From: Polytrichum commune
Lineage: Eukaryota > Streptophyta > Polytrichopsida > Polytrichales > Polytrichaceae
Length of the DNA: 60,000 nt
Direction: 5' to 3'
Assembly: GCA_950295325.1 (NCBI GenBank)
Contig: OX485806.1
Location: forward strand, 40,984,001 to 41,044,000
In this document: piece after piece, positions 11,974 through 23,393 of the stretch
Position numbering within the stretch: position 1 is the stretch's first letter
How the letters are laid out: every line of letters begins with the position of its first letter
Translations under genes and position numbers: made by a program
Notes under the pieces: generated by a model
The model's input: the letters and a program-made list of their open reading frames with translations, nothing else
Database searches by the model: none
Told to the model about the DNA's origin: nothing

Positions 11974-12472
11974 GGGTCACTTCACACACGAGACTGCGAG
12001 CCCGTGACCATTACAATTCAAGCACTCTCATTCGTGGAAAAGGTGGAGCCGGTCCAAGTTCACTTCACACTACGCTTGAGGGACCGACAGAGTATGTGAA
12101 CGCAAGATGGATGTAAAGTTCACATGGATTCCTATATGGCATCACATGGATCATGTTTCATGGTCACTTGGACTATTTCAAAAACCACCTCTTGGAGGTA
12201 GACCTGACAGAAAACCGGGTGACCATGGCACTCCGAACGTTCACAACCGTTGATTTACTCTATTTTTATCATATGTGAGGACCCGCATGAATAGAAATTC
12301 GTTGAAATAGCATTTGGTTGAGGGTCCGGTCACGTATGACTTCACACTACACTTGAGGGTCCGTGACCACACTACACGATTTTGGAGGTGCCTTGAGACG
12401 GACTTTGGACCCTTTCTTTTGGGCTCTCACAATTTCACGGTCACGGCTCTTGGCTCGTGTGTGAAGTGGCCC
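11974..12472 (+). mobile_element. ~500 bp PIF/Harbinger-type MITE (family H), copy 1
   Basis: The terminal inverted repeats are GGGTCACTTCACACACGAG at the left and the complement of GGGCCACTTCACACACGAG at the right. The target duplication TAA sits at 11971-11973 and 12473-12475. A 3 bp TWA duplication is diagnostic of PIF/Harbinger (Tourist-like) elements. The interior has no coding capacity. At least six other full-length copies occur in this window. Confidence 0.88.
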
Positions 12473-12705
12473 TAAGATCACTTGATTTTGGGCACTGGAG
12501 TTTTCTATGGTCTTGGGCCTTGTCACCCTAGTGTAAAAACCCACCCTAAAAGACACAAATTAGTGGCCAATCAATCATCAGTTCAAGCTCGCCTACGATG
12601 ACGCCGTGCATTAAGGATTTTCCTTGAATTTGGGGAGGCTTGTGGCACCTCGATGACCCATCGAACTATGTACTTTGTTGAATATAGTTTGAAGGTGTTA
12701 AGTTA

Positions 12706-12915
12706 GGGCCACTTCACACTAGAGCTTGAGGTCCCTTGACCCGGGATACACAAATTGTGTGAATTGATCGAGAAGCCGGAGACCATATAAGTTCACTTTA
12801 AATTAGAACTTGAGGGTCCCAAGGGACCAAAGATATTTGAGTGGATGAAAATTCACATGGCATCAAGTAGATAATGTTTCATGATCTTTCGGATATTGTG
12901 TTAGGTTCATTGAAA
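12706..12915 (+). mobile_element. Diverged, truncated family H-like MITE (left half)
   Basis: It starts 'ttagggccacttcacactag' and follows the family H order ('ggatgaaaattcacatggca', 'gataatgtttcatgat'), but is strongly diverged and lacks the right end. It reads as an older subfamily member. Confidence 0.55.
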
Positions 12916-13137
12916 AGAGAAGGTGGCCTAGTGCAATACTAGAGACGATGACAAGCAATTAAATTGTCATTGCTTGCAAGAAATATTATATCATCACGGT
13001 GGTTTTTGTATTACTTGCTATTATGGATTTTTCATAAAATGTGTTGCAATCCCTCAACATCGTTCACTCTCACTTAAAACTAATCTCGAGGGCCCATCAA
13101 TTGCAAAATCGGGTTTCTATTTCCCATAGGATGGGCG

Positions 13138-13562
13138 TTGGATGGTTTTGGTGCCCAGAAAGATTTTTGGGTATAATCAATTGAGATCCCAATGTTTCTA
13201 GGTCCAATTGGTTACATTTTGACATCTTTTAGTTTCTCTTTATATGAGGCTTGTTCTTTGAACTATACCAAAATGATTGGTAATTTTCACGAAGTCTTGA
13301 ACTTCAACCAATTATTTCTCGAACTCAGCCGGTTCATATGTGACTTCACAAATTTGTCCAATTAGTGTATGGGTTACCATTCGGAGTTACGCGTTACTGT
13401 ATCGTATATTTCAATGTGCATACTAAGTATTGATGTTATTTTGGTAAAAAGGATACTCTCAGTAAAATGTTATAGCAATGCGTAACTCCAAATGGTAACC
13501 CACACTAATCAGACAAGAATAGTGTAGCACTTGGTTCTCCCCATTCATTGGATGATTCTCAA
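13138..13562 (+). mobile_element. Old hAT-like MITE carrying a nested small MITE
   Basis: Family features are readable in order: 'tttttgggtataatcaattgag', 'ggttacattttgacatc', 'cttgaacttcaacc', and the right end 'ggttctccccattcattgg'. It is interrupted near the right end by the element at 13353-13515. No clear 8 bp TSD remains. Confidence 0.65.
13353..13515. mobile_element. Small foldback MITE (family F3), copy 1
   Basis: Both arms share TTAGTGTGGGTTACC followed by ATTyGGAGTTACGC, inverted over about 40-45 bp, with a short AT-rich loop. Further copies lie at 31935-32350 and, split, at 33496-34201. The superfamily is uncertain because the ends are themselves palindromic (TTA/TAA). Confidence 0.7.
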
Positions 13563-13628
13563 GGGAACTGACATTTAAGTATATTTGGACAAAGCACTTC
13601 TCCCATAAGAAAAAAGAAAAAAGGATGT

Positions 13629-14310
13629 GCACTTGTAGGAATAAAAACATCCAAACGACAACAACAAAAGCAACACAACAACCACAACTTGGAATGTTTG
13701 TATTCCATATTCACCACCCAACACCATATTTGTGTAGTTTTGCGACCTAGTATACATTATATCACTCGTCAAAAGTGTCCAAAATTCATGCATAAATCCA
13801 AATATACCTAAATCCTAGTTAAAGGCCCTTAGATTTTCATGGTCACGGCTCTCAACCAATGTGTATAAAGTGGCCCAAATTAGTATACAGTCCTCAAGTG
13901 GCAGCATTGTTGATATGCAATTATCATACTCCCTCTAACCTACAAGTAGACTACTAATATCTTGACCTTGCACTTGTAGGAAAAAAAAACATCCAAACGA
14001 CAACAACAAAAGCAACACAACAACCACAACTTGAAATGTTTGTATCCATGTTCACCACACATCATATTTGTGTAGTTTTGCGACCTAGTGTACATTATAA
14101 CATCCGTCAGAAGTGTCCAAAATTCATGCATAAATCCAAATATACTTAAATCCTAGTTAAAGGCCCTTAGATTTTCATGGTCACGTCTCTCGACCCATGT
14201 GTATAAAGCAGCCCAAATTAGTTTACAATCCTCGAACGGCGGCATTGCTGATATGCAATTATCATACTCCCTCCAACCTACAAGTAGACTACTAATATCT
14301 TGACCTGGCA
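13629..14310. repeat. 341 bp direct tandem duplication (two copies)
   Basis: The block beginning 'gcacttgtaggaa' at 13629 restarts at 13970 with high identity through 'ctactaatatcttgacct'. Each copy contains 'ttttcatggtcacg' and 'aaagtggccc'-like ends resembling the right terminus of family H MITEs. An old MITE end was therefore duplicated with its flank. Confidence 0.8.
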
Positions 14311-14749
14311 TCTGCAACACAAAAGAGACACATGTATATTCTCAATTTTGTGAATGTGCCAATTCGGTGGAGTTAAGAAGGCGGTGATAGAGCATAAGTT
14401 TATAATATGCCCAATAACAATAAGTTCCAGTTTTGGGTGGAACAAGGGTCCTAATACCGGCCCCGCTTCATCGCCACTTCATTGGCAATGACGCGATGGT
14501 CAATTTATAACCATGGTGATTCATAGATAGTAGTTGCACTTAGATATTTGCTATCCTTACCCTTCCCAACTTCTGGCACACAGCCCCCGAACCAAGTCTC
14601 CATGTTACATAAGCATAAAAGGCCATATTCTACCTACTAAGTTAGGGTACGATTTGGGCTAACTAACCCATACACTTGTTCGATGGTTGGATGCCTAAAC
14701 CCTTGTCTCCAAGGAACCAGGGTACGGGTTGTTTTGCCCCAGCCCTAGG
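14311..14749. other. Intergenic, nothing recognised
   Basis: Non-coding sequence between the 341 bp duplication and the hAT-like MITE at 14758. No structure could be supported. Confidence 0.5.
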
Positions 14750-14757
14750 GTACCAAT

Positions 14758-14981
14758 CAGGGCTCGGGGAGAACTGGCGGTTAGTTGCAGATGAACCGGT
14801 TGAGTTTGAGAAATAACCGGTTGAAGATCGAACTTTAGGAGAATAACGGATCGTTTTAGAGGAATTTATGGAATATACCTCAAATGAATAAAGCAACACC
14901 GGAGGATGTCGACATGTAACCAGTTGGATTTAGAATCACTAGGATCTTGACCAATCGTGCCCAAAAACTTCCTGGGCATTG
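14758..14981 (-). mobile_element. hAT-like MITE (~228 bp family), with 8 bp TSD
   Basis: Ends are CAGGGCTCGGGGAGA on the left and the complement of CAATGCCCAGGAAG on the right, both fitting YARNG. The flanks GTACCAAT (14750-14757) and GTACCAAC (14982-14989) match 7 of 8 bases. The interior aligns with the other copies in inverse orientation. Confidence 0.8.
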
Positions 14982-14989
14982 GTACCAAC

Positions 14990-15479
14990 TACACCTAAAT
15001 AACACAAATTTGCATCAAGATGCACGTCCCGTGACACCTGACATTTTCAAGCCGGTTAAAAACCAATAAAATAGGACTGAATTAAAAGTCTGGGAAGCAT
15101 AACATTATTCATATTCATAACAATGTTATGCGGGATTAACAATATTCCACATAATTCATGTTGGTGTCAAACTGGCTAATTTGTTAGAGTGGCGGAGTGT
15201 AGTAGCCTATGTGGGATGGAGGCTATTGTTGACTTAATAATTTGGTTGAAAGAAATGCTTGAGACTCCCTCATACTACAATATCAAATAATGGATGAAAT
15301 TCACCTCTAATGGGATTATATAGGGGATACGAGTCCAACACTTAGTGTGGCTTCTTTTTAACTACATTATAAGAGCATGAGTGGCATGATATGTTATCTC
15401 TAGGGATTGGGATAGTCAAACGTAAGTCCATGATTCGAGGTGCGGTATGCAACAATGATATGGTGTTGTGGTGGTATTT
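14990..15479. other. Intergenic, nothing recognised
   Basis: AT-rich sequence with no supported frame, repeat end or RNA. Confidence 0.5.
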
Positions 15480-16770
15480 ATGGTTGCTTCAAGTACAACT
15501 CACGTTTGCATTTGAGAAAACCTTGAGGTGGATGTAATCTAGTTTCTTCCCTAATAGATGGAAAGAGTTCCACTTGTTAGCAAGAAAAACCTTCTTGAGA
15601 TCAACAAATGTGGTTTTTGATGTTATTGGATTATCATGGGTTTCCCAATGAGATAGACCCCGTGATGCCTTCCACATGCTTGTCACTTCGTGTTAGGTGT
15701 CAAATCCTTATTTGGCAAGGTGTCGGGAAAGTGAGGTTGCTTGACTAACTAACCAAGAAGACGGATAGGTGGGTGAGCCGTTGTTGAAATCCCGTAGTTA
15801 GCTTAAGAGCATATAATTGTATGGGAGCTTCTCCAAATTTGGCCAACAAAATATGATAGGTTGTCGAAGAATGCGCTTTGACTTGAGACATCATATGTAT
15901 CTTCATGCCCTTCACGAAAAACCTTTCCATAAGAGCTTTCTAAGTCACCTCCCCAAATCTCAATGCCATATGTGAAAGTTGGAAGCCCTAAAGCCTTGAA
16001 TAGATGTGATTTGAGTTCCCAAAATGTGACTCCAATTATTGCTTCCTTCACTAAAGGTGGCTATCAAGGCTTTCATACATGCAATTTGTTGCCTTTTACT
16101 TGATAAATCAAAGTGACCATGTGAATACAAATAAATACCAAGGTTTTCATATTCATGGGTTATCTCAATTTCGTCAATGCCTAGATAAAATGTCTCTTAA
16201 TTTAAGTTGTGTTTGTTGTAGCCAAAAATCATAATTTTGGAATAGATGTATTGACATCAAGGCTAGAGAAAGTGAAAAACTCATGTAACTTGTTCAAAGA
16301 TCTTTGCAAGCATGCTCCTAATCTCGGGGGGTTCACTGGCGAAAATCGTAGAACAACGTGCAATAAAAAATAGGGTCCAATATATTCATTGTAGATAAAT
16401 TTTGTAAAAAATGTACATGTAAAATAGGGGATTTTAAAATAATGAAACGTGTTTACATGTAAAATACCATCACCTTATAATCTTTTCTGCAAAGGTAAAT
16501 AACCCCCCAAATAAATAGGTCCCGAACGCACGTGTATGCAAAATATAAGAGGGAGTGAACCCCCCGAGCTCCTAATTCAGAAAGTATAACAACATTGTTA
16601 GCATGAAGGAGAATGGCAATCATTGACTTAAATAAACACGGAGAATCCCCATCAATCTTATCCAAATATGTTTTAAGCTCATCAATGTACAAACCGAATA
16701 ATGTGTGTGTGTTTGTTTGGGGGGGGGGGAGCAAGGGACATCCTTGTTTAACATGAATGTCAAACATTAC
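15480..16770 (-). pseudogene. Non-LTR retrotransposon reverse transcriptase relic, frameshifted, split by a MITE
   Basis: Minus-strand translation in several frames gives, in order, VKQGCPL (about 16750), LFGLYIDELKTYLDKIDGDS, ILLHANNVVILSELGA, then after a nested MITE LQRSLNKLHEF, ITHEYENLGIYLYSHGHFD and LPTFTYGIEIWGGDLESSYG, and down to WNSFHLLGKKLDYIHLK near 15530. These are the palm motif, catalytic box and post-RT region of LINE-type ORF2. The expected catalytic YADD box reads HANN, so both catalytic aspartates are lost. Multiple frame changes and stops separate the blocks. This is a dead fragment, not a gene. Confidence 0.85.
16323..16568. mobile_element. 246 bp MITE with exact 8 bp TSD inside the reverse transcriptase relic
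   Basis: The terminal inverted repeats are CTCGGGGGGTTCACTGGC at the left and, at the right, the complement of CTCGGGGGGTTCACTCCC. The exact direct repeat CTCCTAAT flanks it at 16315-16322 and 16569-16576. Removing the element and one repeat rejoins the LINE coding line as LSELGA-CLQRSLNKLHEF, which fits the family. The 8 bp TSD suggests hAT. No other copy was seen in the window. Confidence 0.85.
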
Positions 16771-16869
16771 TTCACCATGTGTGTCCCCGTTAATTCATAC
16801 TTTGGCATAAGTTGTGGTGTACATGGTTTTTTTCCTAAACCGTGGTATACATGACCAATATCAAGTAGT

Positions 16870-17230
16870 TGGTTAAAGGGTTACTTTGTTAGACTAGCCC
16901 ACTTCTCCTAGGATGTGAAACATGTGATTGAACAAGATGGTTAGCAAATCCAAATGGAGGCCATAGCCACATTCATTATATTGTTTGAGCTCATATGAAT
17001 ACCTTATTCAATGTTAATGTGAAGATTCTCGTGCTCATTAAATGGTCACATAGCCCCCCCCCCCTAATCATGTTGATTGTTGAGCCTATAATGGTGATCA
17101 AATTATGACCACATAGCCCAATCTTTATTAAACACCTACGTCCTTTTATTTGCTTGTTCTTGGATCCACATCATACCACATGTCACTCAAATATGGGTGT
17201 CAGATTAAGCAAAGTAGCCAAATTAATCAC
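16870..17230. repeat. Dispersed repeat family (F5), copy 2
   Basis: It aligns in order with 9690-10030 (cacttctcctaggatgtgaaa, gaagattctcgtgctcatta, atcatgttgattgttgagcc, gttcttggatccacatcat). It includes a 10+ C run near 17056. No coding or terminal repeat evidence. Confidence 0.6.
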
Positions 17231-17784
17231 ATCCATCTTATATGTGAATGTATGATATTAACACATAATATCAAGAATGGTACCAATTAAAGTAGACACG
17301 CCTAATTAATCTAGATTTTCATCTTAAATAAATCATTTATATTTGAGTGGTGTGTGATTAGATGTAAATTTAAGAACAAACACCAAATGTACATATGTTC
17401 AATAGAGATCGGTGTATGTGTTTGAAACGTGTTGGAAATTATTATAGATTTAGTTTTTAACATGATTTTGCATACTTGTATGATCATTTCATAAGAAATA
17501 AAATCTTCGTATTGATAACAAATAAGATACTTATACAACCTCAAATCGTTATGAAGAAATTGGCTACATGCCCGACTTGAATTTGCTAATCATCTTGCAC
17601 TAATTGTGTGTTTCTTATCTTACAAATGTTGGGTGCAAAGAGAAAGAATGTCTATTTAAGACCCACATACGTGAATCCACGTAACATAGTACCTTCGCAA
17701 GGTGATCATGTTTGATGTGCTTTAGATTTGACACCAAATGTGCTTGACCACCATCATTCACTACCTAAAATACTCACCTAACCA
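17231..17784. other. Intergenic, nothing recognised
   Basis: AT-rich non-coding sequence, possibly a continuation of decayed repeat. No feature supported. Confidence 0.45.
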
Positions 17785-18245
17785 ATCATGCTACATGGAC
17801 GGGTCATTTACCCCTCCATATAGGGAAGAAATTGGTAACATCACATGCTTCAGCATCTTCAACAAACCACTACAAACACATGTAGCTGAAAAAACTGCCC
17901 GGGTTCTGGAAAAAATTAAGAGCATAATTATATGCCCTCCCTCTTGCAATAGAACATACCAAAACACTCACCATAAATACATATATCTTTACAGATAGCC
18001 TCAACATCATATACCTACTACTCAACCATATAAGAGGCCCCTCCTCCCAAAACAACCACCTAGACAAAATCCTCATTGCTCACATCATATACACTATCAA
18101 AACCTCAAACCATAGCATCACCATAAAAAAAGTGAGAGTACACACAAACATATGAGGCAATGACAAATCAAACAAACTCGCCAAACAAAGAGCACTAAAA
18201 CTCCGAATCCTAGATACCCCCTTCCACCATAACGGACATATTATG
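17785..18245 (+). pseudogene. RNase H domain relic of a retrotransposon, frameshifted
   Basis: The plus strand reads YMDGSFTPP (17800), then after a frameshift SLNIIYLLLNHIRGPSSQ (about 17998-18050), KVRVHTNI-stop-GNDKSNKLAKQRA (about 18130-18200) and LRILDTPFHHNGHI. DGS near the start, DSLN-like and GNDxxNxLAK are signature blocks of RNase HI domains (family knowledge). At least one frameshift and one internal stop are present, so it is inactive. It may have come from a LINE with a terminal RNase H. Confidence 0.8.
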
Positions 18246-18632
18246 CATCTTAGGCATCACACTCACAAACAAACCCCATCCACACCCAACCCAAGCTTGA
18301 AAATACAATTTCTTGAATTCACATAGATTTCCTCACGCAACCATCAATTTTTTTTTTAAAAAAACGATGTACTACATACGTCACTAACTCAACAAGGATG
18401 GACGGTCTTATCCCATTTATCATCACAACAAGTATAAGAGGCACCATACACAAAGCAACCACCAAGTTTTTGACTAGACCTTAAAATCCCTACTAACAAT
18501 GGCCACAAACTCGTGAATACCTTCTCACAAATTCCATTTGATATCTCACACACATATATATGTATACACTTCATTGAATTTAAGTTTGGTATATCCATGA
18601 CCTTGCCTATTTTGGAGCCTCCACTCACTTAA
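18246..18632. other. Intergenic, nothing recognised
   Basis: The stretch contains a short poly-T/A junction near 18349-18365, possibly the 3' tail of the retroelement relic just upstream. No gene was found. Confidence 0.4.
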
Positions 18633-19154
18633 GGGTTGTTTACATCATGGACCATGAAGTCATTCATTGCACCCTTGAAATATGTGACTTATCGTGGGAC
18701 CACTTTAGTTTACATCAAGGAAAAGAATGTAAGAATGACCATGGAGCTCAAAAGGCCTATTTTCAGGCCTACATTATCCATTGTCATGGTTCAATAGTTT
18801 TTGTGATGAAAGAGGCAAAAGAGTTTTTCTTGCTGCAAAAGTCATGGGACCATGAGAAAGAAAAGCCATTTAAACATTTTTTATTTTTTTTGTGCAAAAC
18901 ATTAGATTAAGAGGAAAGAAGGGAGGAAGGAAAAGGTAAAACATGAAGAAAAAAACCCCAAACTATTTTTTGGGGGCATATATTAAAAAAGTTTGCACAT
19001 CCACTTTTTGGTGCATGGTCACTCCTCTTGGTCCATGTTCAGTTACACGTAGTGAGGGGTCCAAGGGCTTTAAAATTTGCATCTTTCATAAATTTGACCA
19101 TGGAAAATGCCATTTGACATGGGGCAACTTCGTGGTCCACGATGTAAACAACCC
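18633..19154. mobile_element. Foldback element family F4 (~520-575 bp), copy 1
   Basis: The left arm GGGTTGTTTACATCATGGAC and the right arm (complement of GGGTTGTTTACATCGTGGAC) form inverted repeats of about 30 bp. Internally 'tttacatcaagg' and 'gtccatgttcagtta' form a second inverted pair. The interior has no convincing coding frame. Other copies lie at 30088-30661, 49591-52334 (split) and 58112-58566 (truncated). Confidence 0.75.
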
Positions 19155-19202
19155 TTTATTATGGAAGCATGCAAAGTTTTCATCATCTTGTGAAATCCAC
19201 CA

Positions 19203-19239
<37 letters not shown>

Positions 19240-19656
19240 CCATTATGAGGATTTTGATACCAGGATATCTCACAATCATGAGATGTTTGGCAATACAACA
19301 ATATGTTCTTTAAGAACACTCTCATGCTCACGCAGACGTGAGAGTGGTAGTGAACAAACATTGCATGTCAAGGTAAAAGACTATGACATTTTTCTTTATT
19401 TCTTTATGTAAGACACACTTTATTCCATGCAAACGGTGGGGCATAACCAAGATGGATATCACAAATGGATACCCCTCTGTGAACACAATGGGTCATGAAG
19501 TGTTTTAAATTGTTTATTTGGGTAATATATAGAGATATAATGGCTAAAGAATTTTAATATAAATGGCTTTTTAATCCACTTTCGAAGGCTAAGTCATGCA
19601 ACAAGGTGTTCAACATATAAACACGATCACTTTGTAACTTGTGCTCAAACTTGCCA
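19155..19656. repeat. Intergenic with (AT)n microsatellite
   Basis: A TA dinucleotide run spans about 19204-19240. The remainder is AT-rich with no supported feature. Confidence 0.6.
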
Positions 19657-19666
19657 AAGTGTTTGG

Positions 19667-19921
19667 GAAGGAGGAAACTATCGCATATCAACATACCTCT
19701 CATCCATCCAACGTAGAAGCTTGACCCCTATACAATTGTAGCCGATTCAACTCTAATGACTTGTACTATACTAGACCGGGGTTTATAAAGCTAATTATGG
19801 TGTCAATTCAACCATAGAATACTATAACATCCGGGTTACATGCTGCTTCATGATTTTTTTTTTTTTTTTTTAATGTTGGATGAATGAGAGGTACACCCGT
19901 ATGCGATAATTCCCTCCCTCC
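19667..19921. mobile_element. Foldback MITE family M2, copy 2
   Basis: The arms read GAGGAAACTATCGCATA... CCTCTCATCCATCCAAC and its inverse ending GGGAGGGAGG. The flanks AAGTGTTTGG (19657-19666) and AAGTGGTTGG (19922-19931) match 9 of 10, a Mutator-like target duplication length. A poly-T run sits in the loop. Confidence 0.7.
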
Positions 19922-19931
19922 AAGTGGTTGG

Positions 19932-20569
19932 AATAGGTGTGGGTATCTTAATACCATCCATTACACCCACATCTCTAGGTTACCACCCAACCACCAAAAG
20001 GAACACCTCTGACACGAGGCAATAACACATGTCCTCTCAACACGCTCTAGAAATACACCCGTTTCGCGTTCAAAAAAGAAAGAAAAATGTCAACGATTCT
20101 TCAATAACGTGCAACGTCCATTCACCCCTCCTCTTTCATGTCCGTGTGGACACAAATATGGGGACAACTTCAAAAACTTGGGTCGTATTTCAGATTCACA
20201 TATGAACTTGCAGCTATGATCCATGATGACGTAACCTTCCTTCATTCATGCCAACCATTGGTTGGCGAAATCTCCCTCTCTCTCTTTCTCTCTCTCTCCT
20301 AGGTTAATTACTATGAACATTAAACCCGGGCTTTAATACGACATAGTTACATACGACATTATGTGATAGTATTTGCATGGCCGTTGAATTAAGCTTATAC
20401 ATACAGTACTTGACCATCAACACTGGTGCATATATTGTCTGTCACGAGGGCAATGAATGAGAGTAGCCGGTTGAGGAGGATAGATCTATGATTAGGTGGC
20501 CATAATTAGGGTTAGGGGGTACCTTTTTATACACATTGGTGGCATCCTACTCATGAGAACTCGCAAAGG
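19932..20569. other. Intergenic before the GC-rich island
   Basis: A (CT)n run lies at about 20273-20300. No coding sequence. The left end of the Harbinger island may lie near the end of this stretch, but no terminal repeat was identified. Confidence 0.5.
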
Positions 20570-20974
20570 GGATTTGTTGTCACTTAATTAGCCTACACCG
20601 GAAACTCGATCTTGTTGGCAGCATCCCAGCCGGGAAATCAAGCAGGCTTACGGCCTGGTCGCACCAAGTGGTGCTGGGTCGGGTCAGTGCTGCAACAGTT
20701 ACAGCCCGGAAGGTCAGGGCCAGGTATGAAGGAGCTCCGTTACAGGAGCCGGGTCCATGCCGGGGGGCCGCACCGGTCGGAGACGTGCTGGAGCCCCCCG
20801 GACATTCATCCGCGGCGGAGATACATCCGTAGCGCACAATCATCCATCCCTCCCTGCCCGCTGCCGTGGCCATCCCCTTGCCCGGCCCCTCTCCTCCCAC
20901 GCTCCGCCTGTCTGCTGCCGCACCGCACGCGGACCTCGCTTTCCTCCCGGACGGCAACATCCGTGCAGAGCGAG

Positions 20975-21030
20975 ATGGAGGATACCACGTCGAGTGCGAT
21001 TGACACTGAGCTTCGAGAGCTCCAATTCGG
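20975..21030 (+). CDS. Candidate first exon of the transposase gene (weak)
   Basis: The ATG at 20975 opens MEDTTSSAIDTELRELQF and runs into a good splice donor, TTCGG|GTGAGT at 21031. Its end phase (2) does not match the phase-0 start of the next candidate exon (23103). It would need a further small exon, or it is leader sequence. Kept only as a candidate. Confidence 0.3.
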
Positions 21031-23102
21031 GTGAGTGGTGCTTCGTTCCTCTTTGCGTGCACTTCCATGTGTTTAGGGTGCCGTTTCTGTGTGCGGGTGG
21101 GTGGCACTGTCCTTCGTGTCTGTGGGACTGTTTGGTTTTTTTCCGGCAAATTCTTGCCGTGAAGCGATTGCGCGCGGCGACCTACGGGCGTGAATGTAGC
21201 TTTCAGGCAAAGCCCACCGCCTATCTGCTAGAGAACGCTGGGGCCCTCTTCCTGGACACATGTGAGGATAGGGTTTAGGACCTCCCCTTGGCCGGCGTGC
21301 ATGCTTTCCTCTTGCAACTCTGAGGCACGGCAGCGTCTGCTTCCCACGCTATGTGTAGTGTTTGTCGCCTCCCTGGCATTTCCGAGGCTGTGTTATCCTC
21401 TATGGATGCCACAGATTTGTCCGCATTTTCCTTCACTCCTCGCCCCTCTTTCATCGTCATTGGCGGCACGTCCAGCCAACGATGCTGTTTGCACCTCCTC
21501 CCTTTCCCACCTTCGGTGACGGCCGTCGGACAATTCCATCTTCCTGTCTGGGCTAACACTGCCATCACTCGCGTCTGCAGGTCGTCGGTGCGATGATTGA
21601 ATGTGAAGGGGTGGGTGTTCGGGCACCTGTTCCAGCAGCGCCTCGCAACACAGGGTATTCATGCGCAGGTGTTGGCACTCTGGAGCAGGACGTCGCCAAA
21701 ATCCGTGTGGGTGCAGCTCACATTCCCGCAGTATACAGCAGTGGGCTCCGTCTCTTGCGCAGTCGACGCATTTTTTTTTTCCGCCGCTCTCCGTGGTTCT
21801 ATCTGCAGCCGAACAGCCGCGGCGACGATGGTGTCAACGTCTCTGTGCCGAAGTTGTGCCATTTTTTAGTTTATTTCGCCCTCTGGCTTTTCTGTTCGCG
21901 GGCTTGTCCGCTTGTGTCGCTCCAGGGATGTACCTGCGTTACGCTACATTAATTTGACCAATCTTTTTGCAACATCCCCATCTGTTGCCTCCACCCCTCT
22001 GTCGCCACATGTGCATGATTTCCTCCCGCCTATGCTTGTTTGCCGTCATGTTTTGGGTGTGGGTTCAATTCAAGTGACTGCGAATTTGCCTTTCGGAGTG
22101 TGGCTTTCATGTATCTCAATCGCACCTGCCTTTCGTTGTTGTGCACATTCTTGTTTTCTTTCTTGTGCTCCTGGACAGTGCCCTGCGTCTGCGGTGGTTC
22201 CCTCACTCGTAATCGGGCGTGCATGATTGAATGCCATGACCAAACTGCAGCAATTGAGGTCTGTTTTGGCCCCAACTTTCCGTGTATGCGCACTGTCCAC
22301 AGATTCCGCCCCTGCGCACGCGCATTTCCTCTTCTCGGTTCCTCCAATTCAAACACTGTTGTTTCCAAACCTGTCGTCTACCGTGCTGCAAATTGCACAA
22401 TTATGTGTGCAATTCATGTGCATGTCTTCAATGTCTCCACTAATTTTAGCTCCAGACCTTCCTTCTGCTCGATGCATGCCCCTGCACAAATGCCGACACC
22501 GCATGTGTTTCTGGTTTTTTCGCAATCAATTTAACCCACTGTCGGCACTCAAATTTAACAAATTGTGCACTACAATTATCGGAGTTCCCGTGCTTTTGTT
22601 TGGGCTGAAAGGATCTGCGTGTGCACCGTCGCCCAATATGTGATGCAGAGGTTTGGGCGCTTCGGCACTTTATGTTTAACATAGCTGTGCTCTCTGCCCT
22701 GCACACCATCCCCACCACAGTGTTTGCACAACATCGTTTCGGTCACACACTTGTATGCATGCGGGGAGACACCTTTCTGGTTCAAACATTACCGCTGTTA
22801 TGCTTTGCTGATTTCTGGGAATATGTTTGTAGGCCGGGGGATTACTGGGTGGGCTACAAGCTTTTCTGCTATGCTTACTATTCGAACTCAAGCCGCCATG
22901 AGCCAGACTTTCGGCACTCCAAATTGGGTTTGTGATTTTGCTCCAATCTTTTATGATGTCATGTTTGGCCAATGTTTTTGGCTTCAGACTAGCCTTGTGT
23001 GCGCAAGTCTTGGGTTGTTCAGGGATGATTCCTTCATGATTTTATTGCACAGGCCAACTGGTGTGGAGACGCCACACCCAATTACCTTCTCCATCACGGC
23101 AG

Positions 23103-23393
23103 GTTATCCGCACCACATGCATGCAGCTCCTCCCACTTGTGGAGATGTACTGCAAGTGGGAGTTGGAGGAGGACTGTACCGACCTCCGAGCTCTCATGCT
23201 GCGTTTCGATTCCGAGTCGGAGCTTCAGTCCCACGAGCTAGGCCGCTCGCTTTTGTTTATGCTGCGGGATGATGGCGCCGAATTGGAGAATTTGCCTAGG
23301 GCCTTGCCGCTCCCAATGGCTGCCAACCCTTTTGATCTCGTTCGTGAGAGGCTTGCGGCCGCTGGCTCCGCAATTCAGGGCCTCCACCATAAG
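23103..23393 (+). CDS. Candidate upstream exon of the transposase gene
   Basis: An open 97-codon stretch lies between an acceptor (ACGGCAG|GTT, AG at 23101-23102) and a donor (ATAAG|GTGCAC, GT at 23394). It encodes an acidic, Leu-rich segment (for example LVEMYCKWELEEDCTDLRAL). Both ends are phase 0, as is the start of the main transposase exon at 23860, so a direct splice keeps the frame. No known domain was recognised. It would extend the transposase N-terminus. Confidence 0.5.

Noticed and set aside
20580-21278. Several 140-190 codon frames on both strands at the left edge of the GC-rich island
   Set aside because: Mutually overlapping and Arg/Pro-rich without motifs. Only the short MEDTT... 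exon candidate with a good donor was kept, at low confidence.
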